In this document: positions 35,268-44,116 of the stretch, in pieces
Position numbering within the stretch: the stretch's first letter is position 1
Layout: each line of letters begins with the position of its first letter
Source: Paludifilum halophilum
Lineage (GTDB): Bacteria > Bacillota > Bacilli > Thermoactinomycetales > DSM-45169
Direction: 5' to 3'
Assembly: GCF_002245355.1 (NCBI RefSeq)
Contig: NZ_NOWF01000002.1
Span: 186,001-250,000 of the forward strand
Length of the DNA: 64,000 bases
Made by a program: the position numbers and the translations under genes
Notes under the pieces: generated by a model
Seen by the model: the letters and a program-made list of their open reading frames with translations, nothing else
Told to the model about the DNA's origin: nothing
The model's database searches: none

Positions 35268-35453
35268 TCATCGACGCCGGAGAGCATTCATTCCCCCCAG
35301 CAGGATGTGAGCCAGTCCGAATCCGGCTATTCCATATCCGCAAGCTTGCCTCATCCGTTTCCTGGAAACGCGCTTTTCTTCACAATACAAGTGCCACGAT
35401 CCTAAAGCAAAGACCATCAACCCGATCATGACCGACAGAATTCCTTTTTTCAT
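35268..35453 (-). CDS. Small two-helix membrane protein
   Basis: 61 residues from ATG 35453, preceded by AAAGGAGGAAACGA. Two hydrophobic segments (ILSVMIGLMVFALGSW; GYGIAGFGLAHILLGG) are separated by a basic loop EEKRVSRKRMRQ. No family recognised. It has its own terminator. Confidence 0.65.
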   Translation of the reverse strand: MKKGILSVMIGLMVFALGSWHLYCEEKRVSRKRMRQACGYGIAGFGLAHILLGGMNALRRR

Positions 35454-35504
35454 TCGTTTCCTCCTTTCTTTCCTTAATGTGTACGGCCGGAGGGATTTAT
35501 TGCA

Positions 35505-35909
35505 TCACTTCCCATGGTATTTGCAGGAATCCGCCTCTTTCGGCCGCCTTTTCACCCCCCAATGGGACAAAAGCAAGTCTTCACACTCACTCCGAAGCCA
35601 TCCGTTCATATACCGATGGGTATACAGAAAACCGCGGAATCGGGCCCGCACCTTGCGGCAATCCTCCAACTGAGACACCTCGATGATTTCTCCTCCGATC
35701 TGCCGAAGAACCCTTCGCTGTTCGCCCAATTCTCGGAAAACCCAATCAGAGGCCGATTCAAACAGGGGGACCAGTGCCCGCCTCATCCGAAAAGGAAACC
35801 GGTTCAGACAAACCCGGTCCCTCTCCAGAGCCTTTTCCAACACTTCTAGTAAAACCACCCGTTTTACCCCATCGGCAAACCGGCGATAATCCTCAGGAGC
35901 AACCAACAT
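35505..35909 (-). CDS. Hypothetical cytosolic protein (YhjD-like length and pattern)
   Basis: 134 residues from ATG 35909, behind ACGGGGGGTTTCACG. It starts MLVAPEDYRRFADGVKRVVLLEVLEKALERDRV and is helical and basic throughout. The pattern resembles short Bacillus proteins of unknown function with a conserved acidic N-terminal helix and a Leu-rich core; I would not assign a name. The gene is single. Confidence 0.6.
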   Translation of the reverse strand: MLVAPEDYRRFADGVKRVVLLEVLEKALERDRVCLNRFPFRMRRALVPLFESASDWVFRELGEQRRVLRQIGGEIIEVSQLEDCRKVRARFRGFLYTHRYMNGWLRSECEDLLLSHWGVKRRPKEADSCKYHGK

Positions 35910-36009
35910 CGTGAAACCCCCCGTAAACCATCTCCCTTCCATTATACGAGAACAAAGGTTCGTATTATCCTGGTACTTTTATGAAACAAAGAAATCAATA
36001 CCATTTCAC

Positions 36010-36040
36010 AAAAAACCCGCTATTTCCGCAGGAATAGCGA
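36010..36040 (-). terminator. Terminator of the gene at 36053-36406
   Basis: On minus, CGCTATTCC / GGAAATAGCG stem followed by GGTTTTTTG. Confidence 0.75.
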
Positions 36041-36052
36041 GCAGTAAAGGAA

Positions 36053-36406
36053 TTATTCACGCTCCTCTGTATCAACCAAATGAAAAAAACCTCGTTCCAC
36101 ATTTTCCACTTTCATTACTTCTTTCCCATAGGCGGGGCGTAATTGCAGACTGTACACCACCGGAAAACGGGAGAGGATTTCTTCTTCCTTATGGGCGGTC
36201 AAACAGATGAGTTGGATCCGATTTTGTTCAGCAACACGAAAAACCGTTTCCAAAATGTGCGGAGAATGAAAAACGGCAACGACGGCGCGAACGCGAAAAA
36301 GCCACGGCCGCCCGGAAAAGTAGAGCAACAGCCCGCCCCAGACCACTTCCACTCCGGCCAGTCCTTTTAAAACCGAATCCTCATATCCGTGAAGGTCTAA
36401 AATCAT
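36053..36406 (-). CDS. Hypothetical protein
   Basis: 117 residues from ATG 36406 (AGAGGATTGCACGCT). It starts MILDLHGYEDSVLKGLAGVEVVWGGLLLYFSGRP and alternates short hydrophobic strands with basic loops (VRAVVAVFHSPHILETVFRVAEQNRIQLICL), suggesting an alpha/beta fold. No family recognised. Confidence 0.55.
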   Translation of the reverse strand: MILDLHGYEDSVLKGLAGVEVVWGGLLLYFSGRPWLFRVRAVVAVFHSPHILETVFRVAEQNRIQLICLTAHKEEEILSRFPVVYSLQLRPAYGKEVMKVENVERGFFHLVDTEERE

Positions 36407-36662
36407 AGCGTGCAATCCTCTTTATTTCCATGATTGCGGGTTGGCAAGTGCCCGGTAGCCGCATCTACACCCGCTTCATCTATGAAAACCATGCGGGAAA
36501 GTTCTCATGGAAAAGTATCTTGTGGACGGGATAAGGAGTGTAAAAAACCCGCTCCGGAAATGAAAAAAGAGTTCAAAGAAAAAAGTTGACGCCTGTAAAT
36601 AAGACGCCAACTCACTGCTTTATCCGGGTTTTTCGCTTTCACCAAATGGAAACTTGACTCGA

Positions 36663-37091
36663 TTACATGTAAGGATTTTTTTCCGAGATATTGCTCAGTG
36701 CTTGTCCCGCTTCACTGGCGTGGGGTTGGCGAACAGCCAGATCCCCCAGAGCCACGACCCCGACCAGCTGGTTATTATCCACAACCGGCAACCGCCGGAT
36801 CTGGTTCTGGGCCATCAACTGGGACGCTTCCGTTGCGTCCATTTCGGGGGTCCCTGTCACCAGATTGGTTCCGCTCATCACTTCTCCCACGGTCACCATT
36901 TCGTTCTTTTGCTCAGCAACGGATCGCAACACCAGATCGCGGTCCGTGACCACCCCGCGCAATACCCCGTTTTCAACGACAGGGATCATCCCCACATTAT
37001 ATTGCTTCATCAAATGTGCCGCCTGGTACACATTGTCCTGCGGGGTTACCGCAGCCACATCCGTCGACATGATTTCACGCAGTTGACTCAT
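36663..37091 (-). CDS. Two-CBS-domain protein
   Basis: 142 residues consisting of a CBS pair: MSTDVAAVTPQDNVYQAAHLMKQYNVGMIPVV..VTDRDLVLR (about 8-60) and MSGTNLVTGTPEMDATEASQLM..RRLPVVDNNQLVGVVALGDLA (about 72-125). Stand-alone CBS pairs bind adenine nucleotides and act as stress or energy sensors. A palindrome lies 23 bp upstream of the start. Confidence 0.9.
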   Translation of the reverse strand: MSQLREIMSTDVAAVTPQDNVYQAAHLMKQYNVGMIPVVENGVLRGVVTDRDLVLRSVAEQKNEMVTVGEVMSGTNLVTGTPEMDATEASQLMAQNQIRRLPVVDNNQLVGVVALGDLAVRQPHASEAGQALSNISEKNPYM

Positions 37092-37113
37092 GATTTTCCC
37101 TCCTTTTTGTCCG

Positions 37114-37132
37114 GTTATGGCTAGGCCATAAC
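37114..37132. repeat. Perfect inverted repeat upstream of the CBS gene
   Basis: GTTATGGC-TAG-GCCATAAC. On plus it is followed by GCTTTTTATTTTTTC, which looks like a terminator oriented away from the CBS gene; alternatively an operator for that gene. Confidence 0.5.
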
Positions 37133-37169
37133 GCTTTTTATTTTTTCTTGTTTTCCATGATTTATGTTT

Positions 37170-37877
37170 TTAGACTTCATCTTTTCTCGTATCCACATAC
37201 AGACTCCCATCGGATTCCATCGCGGCATAAAACACATCCCGAATCGAGGCGACAGAGGCAACCCGCTTCAATTCATTCATCAGCCACTTTCCATCTTTTC
37301 CGATCGAACGCAGATTTTCATAGATAATCTGACCATCCACTACCAATTCCATAGGAATTTGCGGAGGTTTGGGCGGGGGGATCGGCGGAGACTGTTGATG
37401 GGCATCCTGTTTCGTCGCATTCTGATGTTCGGGCTTTTTCATCACAGAAACCTCGCCGTCGTTTTCGATGATGGCGTATTGAACCTCGGAAATGTCGAAA
37501 ACATCTTTTTTCCGCAATAGATGCATGATCTCACTCATATTGAGCCGGTTTTTTCTCAGATTTTCCTCCAGGATCTGCCCATCGGAAATAAATATCACCG
37601 GATCCCCCTCCAAGAGCTTCCTTCCCCGACGACTTTTCAGGGACAGATAAGACATCAACAGGGTTAACAAGCCGAATAACACGAGACCGAATAGATGCTT
37701 CATCGTCCCGCTTTCGAGATCCGTGGCCATCACACCAGCGATAGAGCCGAAAGTAATCCCATTAATATATTCAAACGGTGTCATCTCGGCAATCTGCTGC
37801 TTACCCAGGATGAGAGTTAATACCAATATGCTCCCGAAGGCCAATACGGTTTGATAAAAAACCTCGAAATACGACAA
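37170..37877 (-). CDS. DUF421 membrane protein (YetF-like)
   Basis: 235 residues. Three membrane helices at the N-terminus contain the family signature LGKQQIAEMTPFEYINGITFGSIA. Two soluble DUF421 repeats follow (about 85-145 and 175-235) with ILEENLRKNRLN and IIYENLRSIGKD. A Pro/Gln-rich linker (HQQSPPIPPPKPPQ) separates them. Bacillus relatives (YetF/YdfS) are inner-membrane proteins linked to spores. Function unknown. Confidence 0.88.
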   Translation of the reverse strand: MSYFEVFYQTVLAFGSILVLTLILGKQQIAEMTPFEYINGITFGSIAGVMATDLESGTMKHLFGLVLFGLLTLLMSYLSLKSRRGRKLLEGDPVIFISDGQILEENLRKNRLNMSEIMHLLRKKDVFDISEVQYAIIENDGEVSVMKKPEHQNATKQDAHQQSPPIPPPKPPQIPMELVVDGQIIYENLRSIGKDGKWLMNELKRVASVASIRDVFYAAMESDGSLYVDTRKDEV

Positions 37878-38007
37878 CTGATTTCCCTCGCTTCAGTAAA
37901 GAGCTCCTTTCGTTATTCTTTCTAAAAAATATCTCAAGATGCGTTCGAACCCTTCATCCATTGAATGCACCCGACACCCACACCAGACCCTCTTGAGATC
38001 CCATATT

Positions 38008-38048
38008 GACAACGCTTTTGCAGAAATGTACTATTTAATTAGTACACT
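38008..38048 (+). promoter_or_regulatory. Promoter and GntR-type operator of the ytr-like operon
   Basis: TTGACA (38008-38013), 17 bases, TACTAT (38031-38036). The perfect palindrome TGTACTA-TTTAAT-TAGTACA (38029-38048) overlaps the -10. The site fits a YtrA-subfamily GntR repressor, which the operon itself encodes. Confidence 0.8.
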
Positions 38049-38092
38049 AATACATTCATTAAAAAGCATCCCCATGAAGAAGGAGGCTATGG

Positions 38093-38842
38093 TTGTTGAC
38101 CGCCTGGAAGGGATTGTTGCACAAAGATTTTCGAATGGGCCGTACCTGGTTGTTGACCGGTATATTCATCGTCGTCGCAGTAAATCTTTTCATCGCTTTC
38201 AGGGTTCCATCGATGGAGAAAAGGTTCGGATGGAGCCTGTTGCCGGTCACATTGCACCTGTTTTACTGGCCGGTCTACCTTTACAGCAGTTTGCAGGTGG
38301 AAGCCAAACAATTGCATCAGTGGCTGCACAACACGCAATCCGCCCTTCGCCTGGTGACTTCCAAACTGCTTAACGGGCTGTTGGCGATGCTGATCTCTCT
38401 CTTGATCAGTGCCGCTTATCCCTCGTACCTGTTTTATATACTGATCCGGGAAGGCCATATCTTGGTCCGCGATGGCACATCCGCCTTTTCAGCGGAATGG
38501 GTCCGCTTCGGCTTCACCGCCTTGGGCAGTTTCCTGTGGATCTCCCTGTCGCTGAGCCTGCTGGTCCTTCTCCTCTGGTCTGCCTATCGCCGGCTGAACC
38601 CTTACACCGGGAAATGGACATGGTTGGTTACGGCTGTCGGGGGAATTTCCTTGCTCCTCCTTTTCGGAAAATGGGTACATACCGATCTCTACCTCTGGCT
38701 GACCCAGTGGGGATTCATCCCTTACACACTCCCGGGTGAAGCCAACGTTACACCCTACATCGGTGAATATCTGTTCGACTTCCTGTTAAATACCGGTTTG
38801 TTCTTCCTTTCCTGCCGGTTGATCGAGAAAGTGGAGGTATGA
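38093..38842 (+). CDS. ABC-transporter-associated membrane protein
   Basis: 249 residues with about six membrane helices, starting at TTG 38093 behind AAGGAGGCTATGG. It begins MLTAWKGLLHKDFRMGRTWL, a pattern seen in permease subunits of YtrC/D-like ABC systems. It is the first gene of the operon, ahead of a truncated paralogue, a GntR regulator, two ATPases and another permease. Confidence 0.7.
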   Translation: MLTAWKGLLHKDFRMGRTWLLTGIFIVVAVNLFIAFRVPSMEKRFGWSLLPVTLHLFYWPVYLYSSLQVEAKQLHQWLHNTQSALRLVTSKLLNGLLAMLISLLISAAYPSYLFYILIREGHILVRDGTSAFSAEWVRFGFTALGSFLWISLSLSLLVLLLWSAYRRLNPYTGKWTWLVTAVGGISLLLLFGKWVHTDLYLWLTQWGFIPYTLPGEANVTPYIGEYLFDFLLNTGLFFLSCRLIEKVEV

Positions 38843-38884
38843 CAGGCCGGACGGAACAAGTCAAAAGGAATGGAGGAACTGACG

Positions 38885-39007
38885 TTGTCCGCATGGACCT
38901 ACACACTGAGTAGAGATTACCGCTTAACGAAAAAGGCCGTCTGGTTGGGCATGGCCGGCATTTTATTGCTGGATGCGGTAAGTGGAGGTGTAGCGGTTGA
39001 GCGATGA
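38885..39007 (+). CDS. 40-residue truncated paralogue of the permease
   Basis: Starts TTG 38885 after GGAGGAACTGACG and ends TGA 39007, overlapping the start of the GntR gene. The sequence SAWTYTLSRDYRLTKKAVWL aligns with the N-terminus of the preceding permease (TAWKGLLHKDFRMGRTWL), then one membrane helix, then stop. It is either a remnant of a second permease or a small membrane peptide kept for coupling to the GntR gene. Confidence 0.5.
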   Translation: MSAWTYTLSRDYRLTKKAVWLGMAGILLLDAVSGGVAVER

Positions 39008-39383
39008 ATTTCACCCATCCAGTCCTATCTACCTCCAGCTGGCTGAACGGATCAACCGACAGATCCTCCGCCGGGAATTGAGGCCCGGGGATAAACTCCC
39101 CTCCGTCCGGGAGATGGCGATTCAGTCCCATGTCAACCCGAATACTGTGAATCGGACATACAGCGAATTGGAGAGGATGGGGATCGTGGAAAGCAGGAGG
39201 GGACAGGGCACTTTTATCACGGAAGATGAGAAACGGTTGTCGCAACTGCGGGAAGATCTCAGAAACCGGCAGATCGAGTTCTTCGTCCGCGCCATGGGAG
39301 AAATGGGCTTCAACCCGGAGGAGATTGTCTCTGGTCTGCAAGATTACTTGAAACAGCAAAGAGACAGGGGGAAGGAAGAGTGA
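38997..39383 (+). CDS. GntR-family regulator (YtrA subfamily)
   Basis: 128 residues. The winged helix (PIYLQLAERINRQILRRELRPGDKLPSVREMA..HVNPNTVNRTYSELERMG) is followed by a short C-terminal helical dimerisation tail, the hallmark of the YtrA subfamily. It likely represses its own operon by binding the palindrome at 38029-38048. TTG 38997 is preceded by GGAGGTGTAGCGG. The next gene overlaps its stop. Confidence 0.88.
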   Translation: MSDEFHPSSPIYLQLAERINRQILRRELRPGDKLPSVREMAIQSHVNPNTVNRTYSELERMGIVESRRGQGTFITEDEKRLSQLREDLRNRQIEFFVRAMGEMGFNPEEIVSGLQDYLKQQRDRGKEE

Positions 39384-40096
39384 TCCGGCTTCAGGGAGTT
39401 TCCAAGCGGTATCTTCGAAAAAAAGCCTTGATGGATGTTGATCTCCAACTTCCGACAGGAAAAATCATCGGCGTGATCGGTGAAAACGGAAGTGGAAAAT
39501 CAACGATGCTCAAATTGATCTCCGGACTGGTTCGGCCGAGCTCCGGCACAGTCACGGTGGACGGTGAGAAGGTCGACCGGCGCACTGCCCGCAAGGTATC
39601 CTACCTGTCGGAACTGGATACCTATTATCCTTTTTTTACAGTACAGGAGACCATCGATTATTACGCTTCCCAGTTTGCTGATTTCGACGGGGAGACATCG
39701 AAGGAGATTTTGAGCTTCATGGGGGTGGATCCGGCACAGAAGGTGAAGCACCTGTCCAAGGGATACCGGAGCCGGGTGAAGATCCTGCTCGTTCTCTCCC
39801 GCAAAGTTCCTTACATCCTGATGGACGAACCCTTGTCAGGACTGGATCCGATGGTACGGGACTCCATTATCAAAGGGTTGATCTCTTTCGTCGACTTGGA
39901 GAAACAGACTGTTGTCCTGACCACCCACGAGGTGAACGAGATGGAACCTCTTCTCGATATGATCGTGGCGGTCCGCGACGGGGAAGTGATCAAGGTAGCC
40001 GACGTAGAAGAACTGCGCAGGACAGAAAACAAAAGCATCGCCGAATGGATGAACGACGTTTACGCAGGAAACACCTGCCGCTCGTTACCAAGCTGA
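39380..40096 (+). CDS. ABC transporter ATPase (YtrB-like)
   Basis: 238 residues. Walker A GENGSGKST near residue 34, signature LSKGYRSR, Walker B ILMDEPLSGLDP. GTG start overlaps the regulator stop. With its truncated signature (LSKGY instead of LSGGQ) it matches YtrB/YxlF-type ATPases involved in antibiotic-response or cell-wall export systems. Confidence 0.88.
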   Translation: MIRLQGVSKRYLRKKALMDVDLQLPTGKIIGVIGENGSGKSTMLKLISGLVRPSSGTVTVDGEKVDRRTARKVSYLSELDTYYPFFTVQETIDYYASQFADFDGETSKEILSFMGVDPAQKVKHLSKGYRSRVKILLVLSRKVPYILMDEPLSGLDPMVRDSIIKGLISFVDLEKQTVVLTTHEVNEMEPLLDMIVAVRDGEVIKVADVEELRRTENKSIAEWMNDVYAGNTCRSLPS

Positions 40097-40109
40097 AGGA
40101 GGAAGGAAC

Positions 40110-41036
40110 ATGGAAAATCAACCGGTCTTGCAGATTCGCCACCTAACCAAGCAAATCGGTAACAAAAAAATCGTCGAAGACGTGACCCTGGACATTTATC
40201 CGGGTGAAGTCTTCGGTTTCTTGGGTCCCAACGGCGCAGGCAAAACAACAACGATTCGCATGATTGTCGGTCTGATCTCGATTACAGCGGGAGACGTGAT
40301 CATTCGGGGAACCAACCTCAAGCAAAACTTCGAAAAAGCAATCGCCCATGTGGGCGGAATTGTGGAAAATCCGGAAATGTATAAGTTTTTAACCGGCCGG
40401 CAAAACCTGATTCATTACTGGCGCATGTGCGACGGGGTGAAAAAGGAGCGCATCGATGAAGTAGTCCGCCTCGTCGGTTTGGAACAGCGGATCCACGACC
40501 CGGTCAAAACTTATTCCTTGGGCATGCGGCAGCGGCTGGGAGTAGCTCAGGCACTGCTTCATTCCCCTTCCCTGTTGATTTTGGACGAACCCACCAACGG
40601 ATTGGATCCCGCCGGAATCCGGGAGATCCGGGAATACTTGAGAAAATGGGCTCGGGAAGAAAACCTGGCGGTTATGGTCTCCAGCCATCTGCTTTCCGAA
40701 ATGGAGATGATGTGTGACCGGATCGGAATCATCCAGAACGGGAAACTGATCGATGTCAAGAAGGTGGGGGATTTTGTCGGAGAGGAAGAACAGTTGAACG
40801 TGATCTACACCGTCGAACCGGCGGCGGAGGCCAAAATGTGCTTGAAACAGCTCTTGCCGGGTCAAACCCCTGAAGTCACCCCGCAGGGTCTGCAAGTCAC
40901 ACTGTCCCGGGAGCAAATCCCACAGATCAATGCCGAATTGGTGAAACGGGACATTGCTGTCTACGGCATTCAAACCGCCACCAAAACACTAGAAGACAAA
41001 TTCCTGGAAGTGACAGGAGGGAATCAGATTGTTTAA
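40110..41036 (+). CDS. ABC transporter ATPase (BcrA-like)
   Basis: 308 residues. Walker A LGPNGAGKTTTIRM, signature YSLGMRQRLGVAQ, Walker B LLILDEPTNGLDP, and a C-terminal extension of about 80 residues typical of peptide-antibiotic exporters (BcrA/lantibiotic type). It overlaps the following permease gene by 8 bp. Confidence 0.9.
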   Translation: MENQPVLQIRHLTKQIGNKKIVEDVTLDIYPGEVFGFLGPNGAGKTTTIRMIVGLISITAGDVIIRGTNLKQNFEKAIAHVGGIVENPEMYKFLTGRQNLIHYWRMCDGVKKERIDEVVRLVGLEQRIHDPVKTYSLGMRQRLGVAQALLHSPSLLILDEPTNGLDPAGIREIREYLRKWAREENLAVMVSSHLLSEMEMMCDRIGIIQNGKLIDVKKVGDFVGEEEQLNVIYTVEPAAEAKMCLKQLLPGQTPEVTPQGLQVTLSREQIPQINAELVKRDIAVYGIQTATKTLEDKFLEVTGGNQIV

Positions 41037-41982
41037 ATTCGCCCGCTTGATCCAAAACGAAAACATGAAGATCTACCGGCGCATCGGCACCTGGGTGATG
41101 ATCGGTCTCCTGTTGCTGGCCTCGCTCGGCGTGGCCGCCATCACGAAATACAATGCCATCCAACAACAAAACACCGACTGGAAACAAAACCTGATTCAAC
41201 AGAATCGCGGTTTGGAAAAAACAATGAGTGAGCAACAGATGACCGATTCTGTTCACGAGCAGTTGAAGGAGCAATACGCGATCAACCAACATCGGATTGA
41301 AAACGACATCGCACCGGCAGAAAACACCCTGTGGGGATTCATGAATCGAACGGTGGACCTGACTTCCCTGATCACTCTGTTCACTGTCATCGTCGGGGCC
41401 ACCAGTGTCGCTGGTGAATTCTCCTGGGGTACAGTCAAATTACTTCTGATCCGCTCTGTGACCCGAACCAAGATCCTGCTGTCCAAATACCTGTCGACGT
41501 TGCTCTTCGCCCTCAGCCTTTTAGCAATCCTGTTCCTCTTCTCCTTCCTATTGGGATCCGCTTTTTTCGGAATCGGCGATTGGGGTTCGCCCTATCTCAC
41601 CTATGAAAACGGACAAGTGGCGGAAAAGAGTATGGTCGTCCATGTAATCAGTCTGTTCGGTCTGGAATGTGTCAACCTTTTGTTGATGGTCACTTTCGCC
41701 TTTATGATCTCCACGGTATTCCGGTCCAGTTCCTTGGCGATCGGACTTTCCATCTTCCTGATGTTTACCGGTTCCACGGCGGTCGGGGTACTGGCCGGAT
41801 TGGATCAGGAATGGGGGAAATATCTTCTGTTCGCCAATACGGACCTCACCCAGTATGTCGACGGACAACCGATGTTTCAGGGAATGTCTCTTTCTTTTTC
41901 CATCACCGTGTTGACGGTTTACTTCCTTCTTTTCAACACGATTTCGTGGCTGTTATTCAATAAGCGGGACGTAGCGGGCTAG
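41029..41982 (+). CDS. ABC-2-type permease
   Basis: 317 residues. One N-terminal membrane helix, an extracytoplasmic coiled segment (about 45-105), and five C-terminal helices: the ABC-2 permease plan. The conserved GATSVAGEFSWGTVKLLL lies near residue 125. It pairs with the BcrA-like ATPase. The exported substrate is unknown; a peptide antibiotic resistance or release role is the usual one. Confidence 0.88.
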   Translation: MFKFARLIQNENMKIYRRIGTWVMIGLLLLASLGVAAITKYNAIQQQNTDWKQNLIQQNRGLEKTMSEQQMTDSVHEQLKEQYAINQHRIENDIAPAENTLWGFMNRTVDLTSLITLFTVIVGATSVAGEFSWGTVKLLLIRSVTRTKILLSKYLSTLLFALSLLAILFLFSFLLGSAFFGIGDWGSPYLTYENGQVAEKSMVVHVISLFGLECVNLLLMVTFAFMISTVFRSSSLAIGLSIFLMFTGSTAVGVLAGLDQEWGKYLLFANTDLTQYVDGQPMFQGMSLSFSITVLTVYFLLFNTISWLLFNKRDVAG

Positions 41983-42075
41983 CCAACGATCCCGCCCAAT
42001 ATTGCGCAATCGGCCGGAACATACTATGATGAAAAGGAATCTTCGGGAATGATCGTCAAAGGAGGAGCACTGATT

Positions 42076-42417
42076 ATGGTCATAGAAGACGCCGGAATCA
42101 AAGGGATTACAAAAACCTTCGGTGAAGTGGAAAAAGTGATGTTCCAGGCGGGATTTGTCCGTGCCGGAGCCTGGGACTACGACAAGGCCAGCTTTGATAT
42201 GAAATTTTCCAATGAAGAATCGGACTTTTACCTGCGGATTCCCGCTTATGCCGTAAGTGGGCGCTTGGAAAACCCCAAAGCCGAAGTGGAACTGGATCAT
42301 CCGATTTTTATGCGCCACCTCTTCCCCCATGGATTGGACAGAAACGCTGAAATTCCCGAGGATTTCCGGGAAAGAATCGATCAAGCCATTACCGAGGTGA
42401 GAGAAGGGTTGTCCTGA
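42076..42417 (+). CDS. YugN-like family protein
   Basis: 113 residues from ATG 42076 (AAAGGAGGAGCACTGATT). The pattern of F..AGFVRAGAWDYDKASFDMKFSNEESDFYLRIPAYAVSG..LDHPIFMRHLFPHGLD is characteristic of the YugN family of unknown function. It has its own terminator. Confidence 0.82.
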   Translation: MVIEDAGIKGITKTFGEVEKVMFQAGFVRAGAWDYDKASFDMKFSNEESDFYLRIPAYAVSGRLENPKAEVELDHPIFMRHLFPHGLDRNAEIPEDFRERIDQAITEVREGLS

Positions 42418-42435
42418 TCCACCGAAAGAACCGAT

Positions 42436-42486
42436 GACCGAACTTCCTGTTAGATGCTTTGTCCTGCCGGAGGTTCGGTCTTTTTT
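42436..42486 (+). terminator. Terminator of the yugN-like gene
   Basis: GACCGAACTTCC / GGAGGTTCGGTC stem (one mismatch) with a long loop, then six T. Confidence 0.8.
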
Positions 42487-42534
42487 CATGTAAGAAGACC
42501 GGCACCCGGCCGGTCACTCTCCCAAACATCTTTT

Positions 42535-42915
42535 CTATTTGACGACACGTTCCAAATCGCCGCCTTGCTCTTCTTTAAAGTCGACCCCTTCCACCTTGAT
42601 GTTAACCTCCACCACCGACAACCCTGTCATCGTCTCAACGGCTTCCTTCACATTCTCCTGTAGCTCGCGGCAAATTTCGTGGATCTTCACTCCGTACTCC
42701 ACAATGACTCGGAGATCGATGGCCGTTTCTACCTGCCCCACTTCCACGGAAACGCCCCGGGTGACATTTTTACCGCCCACCCGTTTCGCCCAACCCTCCG
42801 TGATTCCGCCGGACATGCTGGCAACCCCGTTGGTTTTGGTCGCCGCCAAACCGGCGATTACCGCTACGACATCATCCGCAATCCGAATGGCGCCCTCAGA
42901 ACCGTTTTCGGACAT
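42535..42915 (-). CDS. Asp23/Gls24 family protein
   Basis: 126 residues of the alkaline-shock family: IADDVVAVIAGLAATKTNGVASMSGGI and the C-terminal MTGLSVVEVNIKVEGVDF. Family members tether at the membrane or accompany cell-envelope stress in Firmicutes. The gene is isolated; a fragment of an SDR gene lies directly upstream. Confidence 0.9.
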   Translation of the reverse strand: MSENGSEGAIRIADDVVAVIAGLAATKTNGVASMSGGITEGWAKRVGGKNVTRGVSVEVGQVETAIDLRVIVEYGVKIHEICRELQENVKEAVETMTGLSVVEVNIKVEGVDFKEEQGGDLERVVK

Positions 42916-42953
42916 CTCGCTTCCTCCCTTTTATAGGATGGGTATTTAATCCA

Positions 42954-43013
42954 TTATAAGGTTTTCACCATGCCCCCGTCGACCATGAGCGTTGTGAAAA
43001 ACGTTTGCCAAAA
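42954..43013 (-). pseudogene. C-terminal remnant of an SDR gene
   Basis: On minus a frame reads WQTFFTTLMVDGGMVKTL then stop. The GQT..VDGGM ending is typical of SDR enzymes, but no start or upstream domain remains. It was read by eye from a short stretch, so it may be chance. Confidence 0.3.
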
Positions 43014-43162
43014 CCCTTGAAAGGGTCTGTTTCGACCAAGCCGTTACCGGGCCGGTTGCTACTTCCCGTTTTTCTTTCTTTGATCAATTTTTCCATCCAC
43101 CGCTTCGCGGTTGTTTTATTATACCACGAAGGGGGAGCTTCCCCAAATGAAGGAACCGGGCT

Positions 43163-43978
43163 TTAATCCACCCGATAACCGGCGATACGGACCACAGTGC
43201 GCACCTGGGGATGCTGCAGATTGACATAATATCCATAATAAATGTTCCCATCCACCGAGATTTCGTAGGGTTCCAAATAACGTCCCTGAAGTAGTTTGGC
43301 GAACAACTGGTTCGCTTCCCCTTCCGTGAGATTTAGTTTTCGATTAAGATCTTTTTTGATCCAGGTGCTGCCGTAACTTTTCCCTGAATTGTTGGGATCT
43401 TCATACCACTCGTAAATCTGGATCAAAGCATCCTGAACCAAGCGGTCCATCCGGGAGAGATTTTGGAATTGGGATATATTTAAAAAGTTGAATAAATTAT
43501 GGGTTTTATCACAAAATTCATGAATCTGGGCGGATTTCGACAGGCTTTCGTCATTGAGGCAAAACAGCTCGACACGTTTCCCTCGGGTCCATAACCGGTC
43601 CATCAGAGGAATCATATCCTGGTCGGCACTGACGATGACAAATGTAGTCACCTCGGGAATGCGATGAAGGATATCCATGGCATCCAGGCAGAGCTGGATA
43701 TCGGCGGCGTTTTTCCTCTCTTCCTCTCCCCTGCCGTTACCGTATACCTGATGGATATGGACTCGCTTTTTTTGCAGACTGGTCATTGACATTTGTAATT
43801 GCTCAAAATCGGCATATACTTCCATCATTCGGATGGCCTGACGTCCGTAATATTCCTGCAGCCGCAGAAACAGATTATGGTGAGACTCCGGATGATCCGG
43901 ATCCATATGATATTTTTTCAACCCGTAATACACATTTTCCAGGTCGATCAATATAGCGATCGATTTATCGACATTCAT
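43163..43978 (-). CDS. NYN-domain (LabA/DUF88) protein
   Basis: 271 residues. The N-terminal NYN/PIN-like nuclease fold has conserved acids: IAILIDLENVYYGLKK (residues 8-23), ERKNAADIQLCLDAMDIL near 90, and VSADQDMIPLMDRL near 115. The C-terminal part (about 165-250) is winged-helix-like. NYN proteins are predicted RNA-processing nucleases. ATG 43978 starts the conserved domain; a divergent antiporter gene lies beyond. Confidence 0.85.
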   Translation of the reverse strand: MNVDKSIAILIDLENVYYGLKKYHMDPDHPESHHNLFLRLQEYYGRQAIRMMEVYADFEQLQMSMTSLQKKRVHIHQVYGNGRGEEERKNAADIQLCLDAMDILHRIPEVTTFVIVSADQDMIPLMDRLWTRGKRVELFCLNDESLSKSAQIHEFCDKTHNLFNFLNISQFQNLSRMDRLVQDALIQIYEWYEDPNNSGKSYGSTWIKKDLNRKLNLTEGEANQLFAKLLQGRYLEPYEISVDGNIYYGYYVNLQHPQVRTVVRIAGYRVD

Positions 43979-44116
43979 ATCCTATAGTCCTCCTGCGGGT
44001 TTTGGTAAAGAATATAATGTGATTAAATTCTACAGCCGTTTCTGCGATTCCTTCGTATTTTTCGATAAAAATCGACAAAGGAACAAACACGATATATACC
44101 GAGGAGGAAAGAGGCC

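Noticed and set aside
36579-36612. Terminator behind the CBS gene
   Set aside because: GGCGTC occurs as a direct repeat, not an inverted one, so no hairpin forms.
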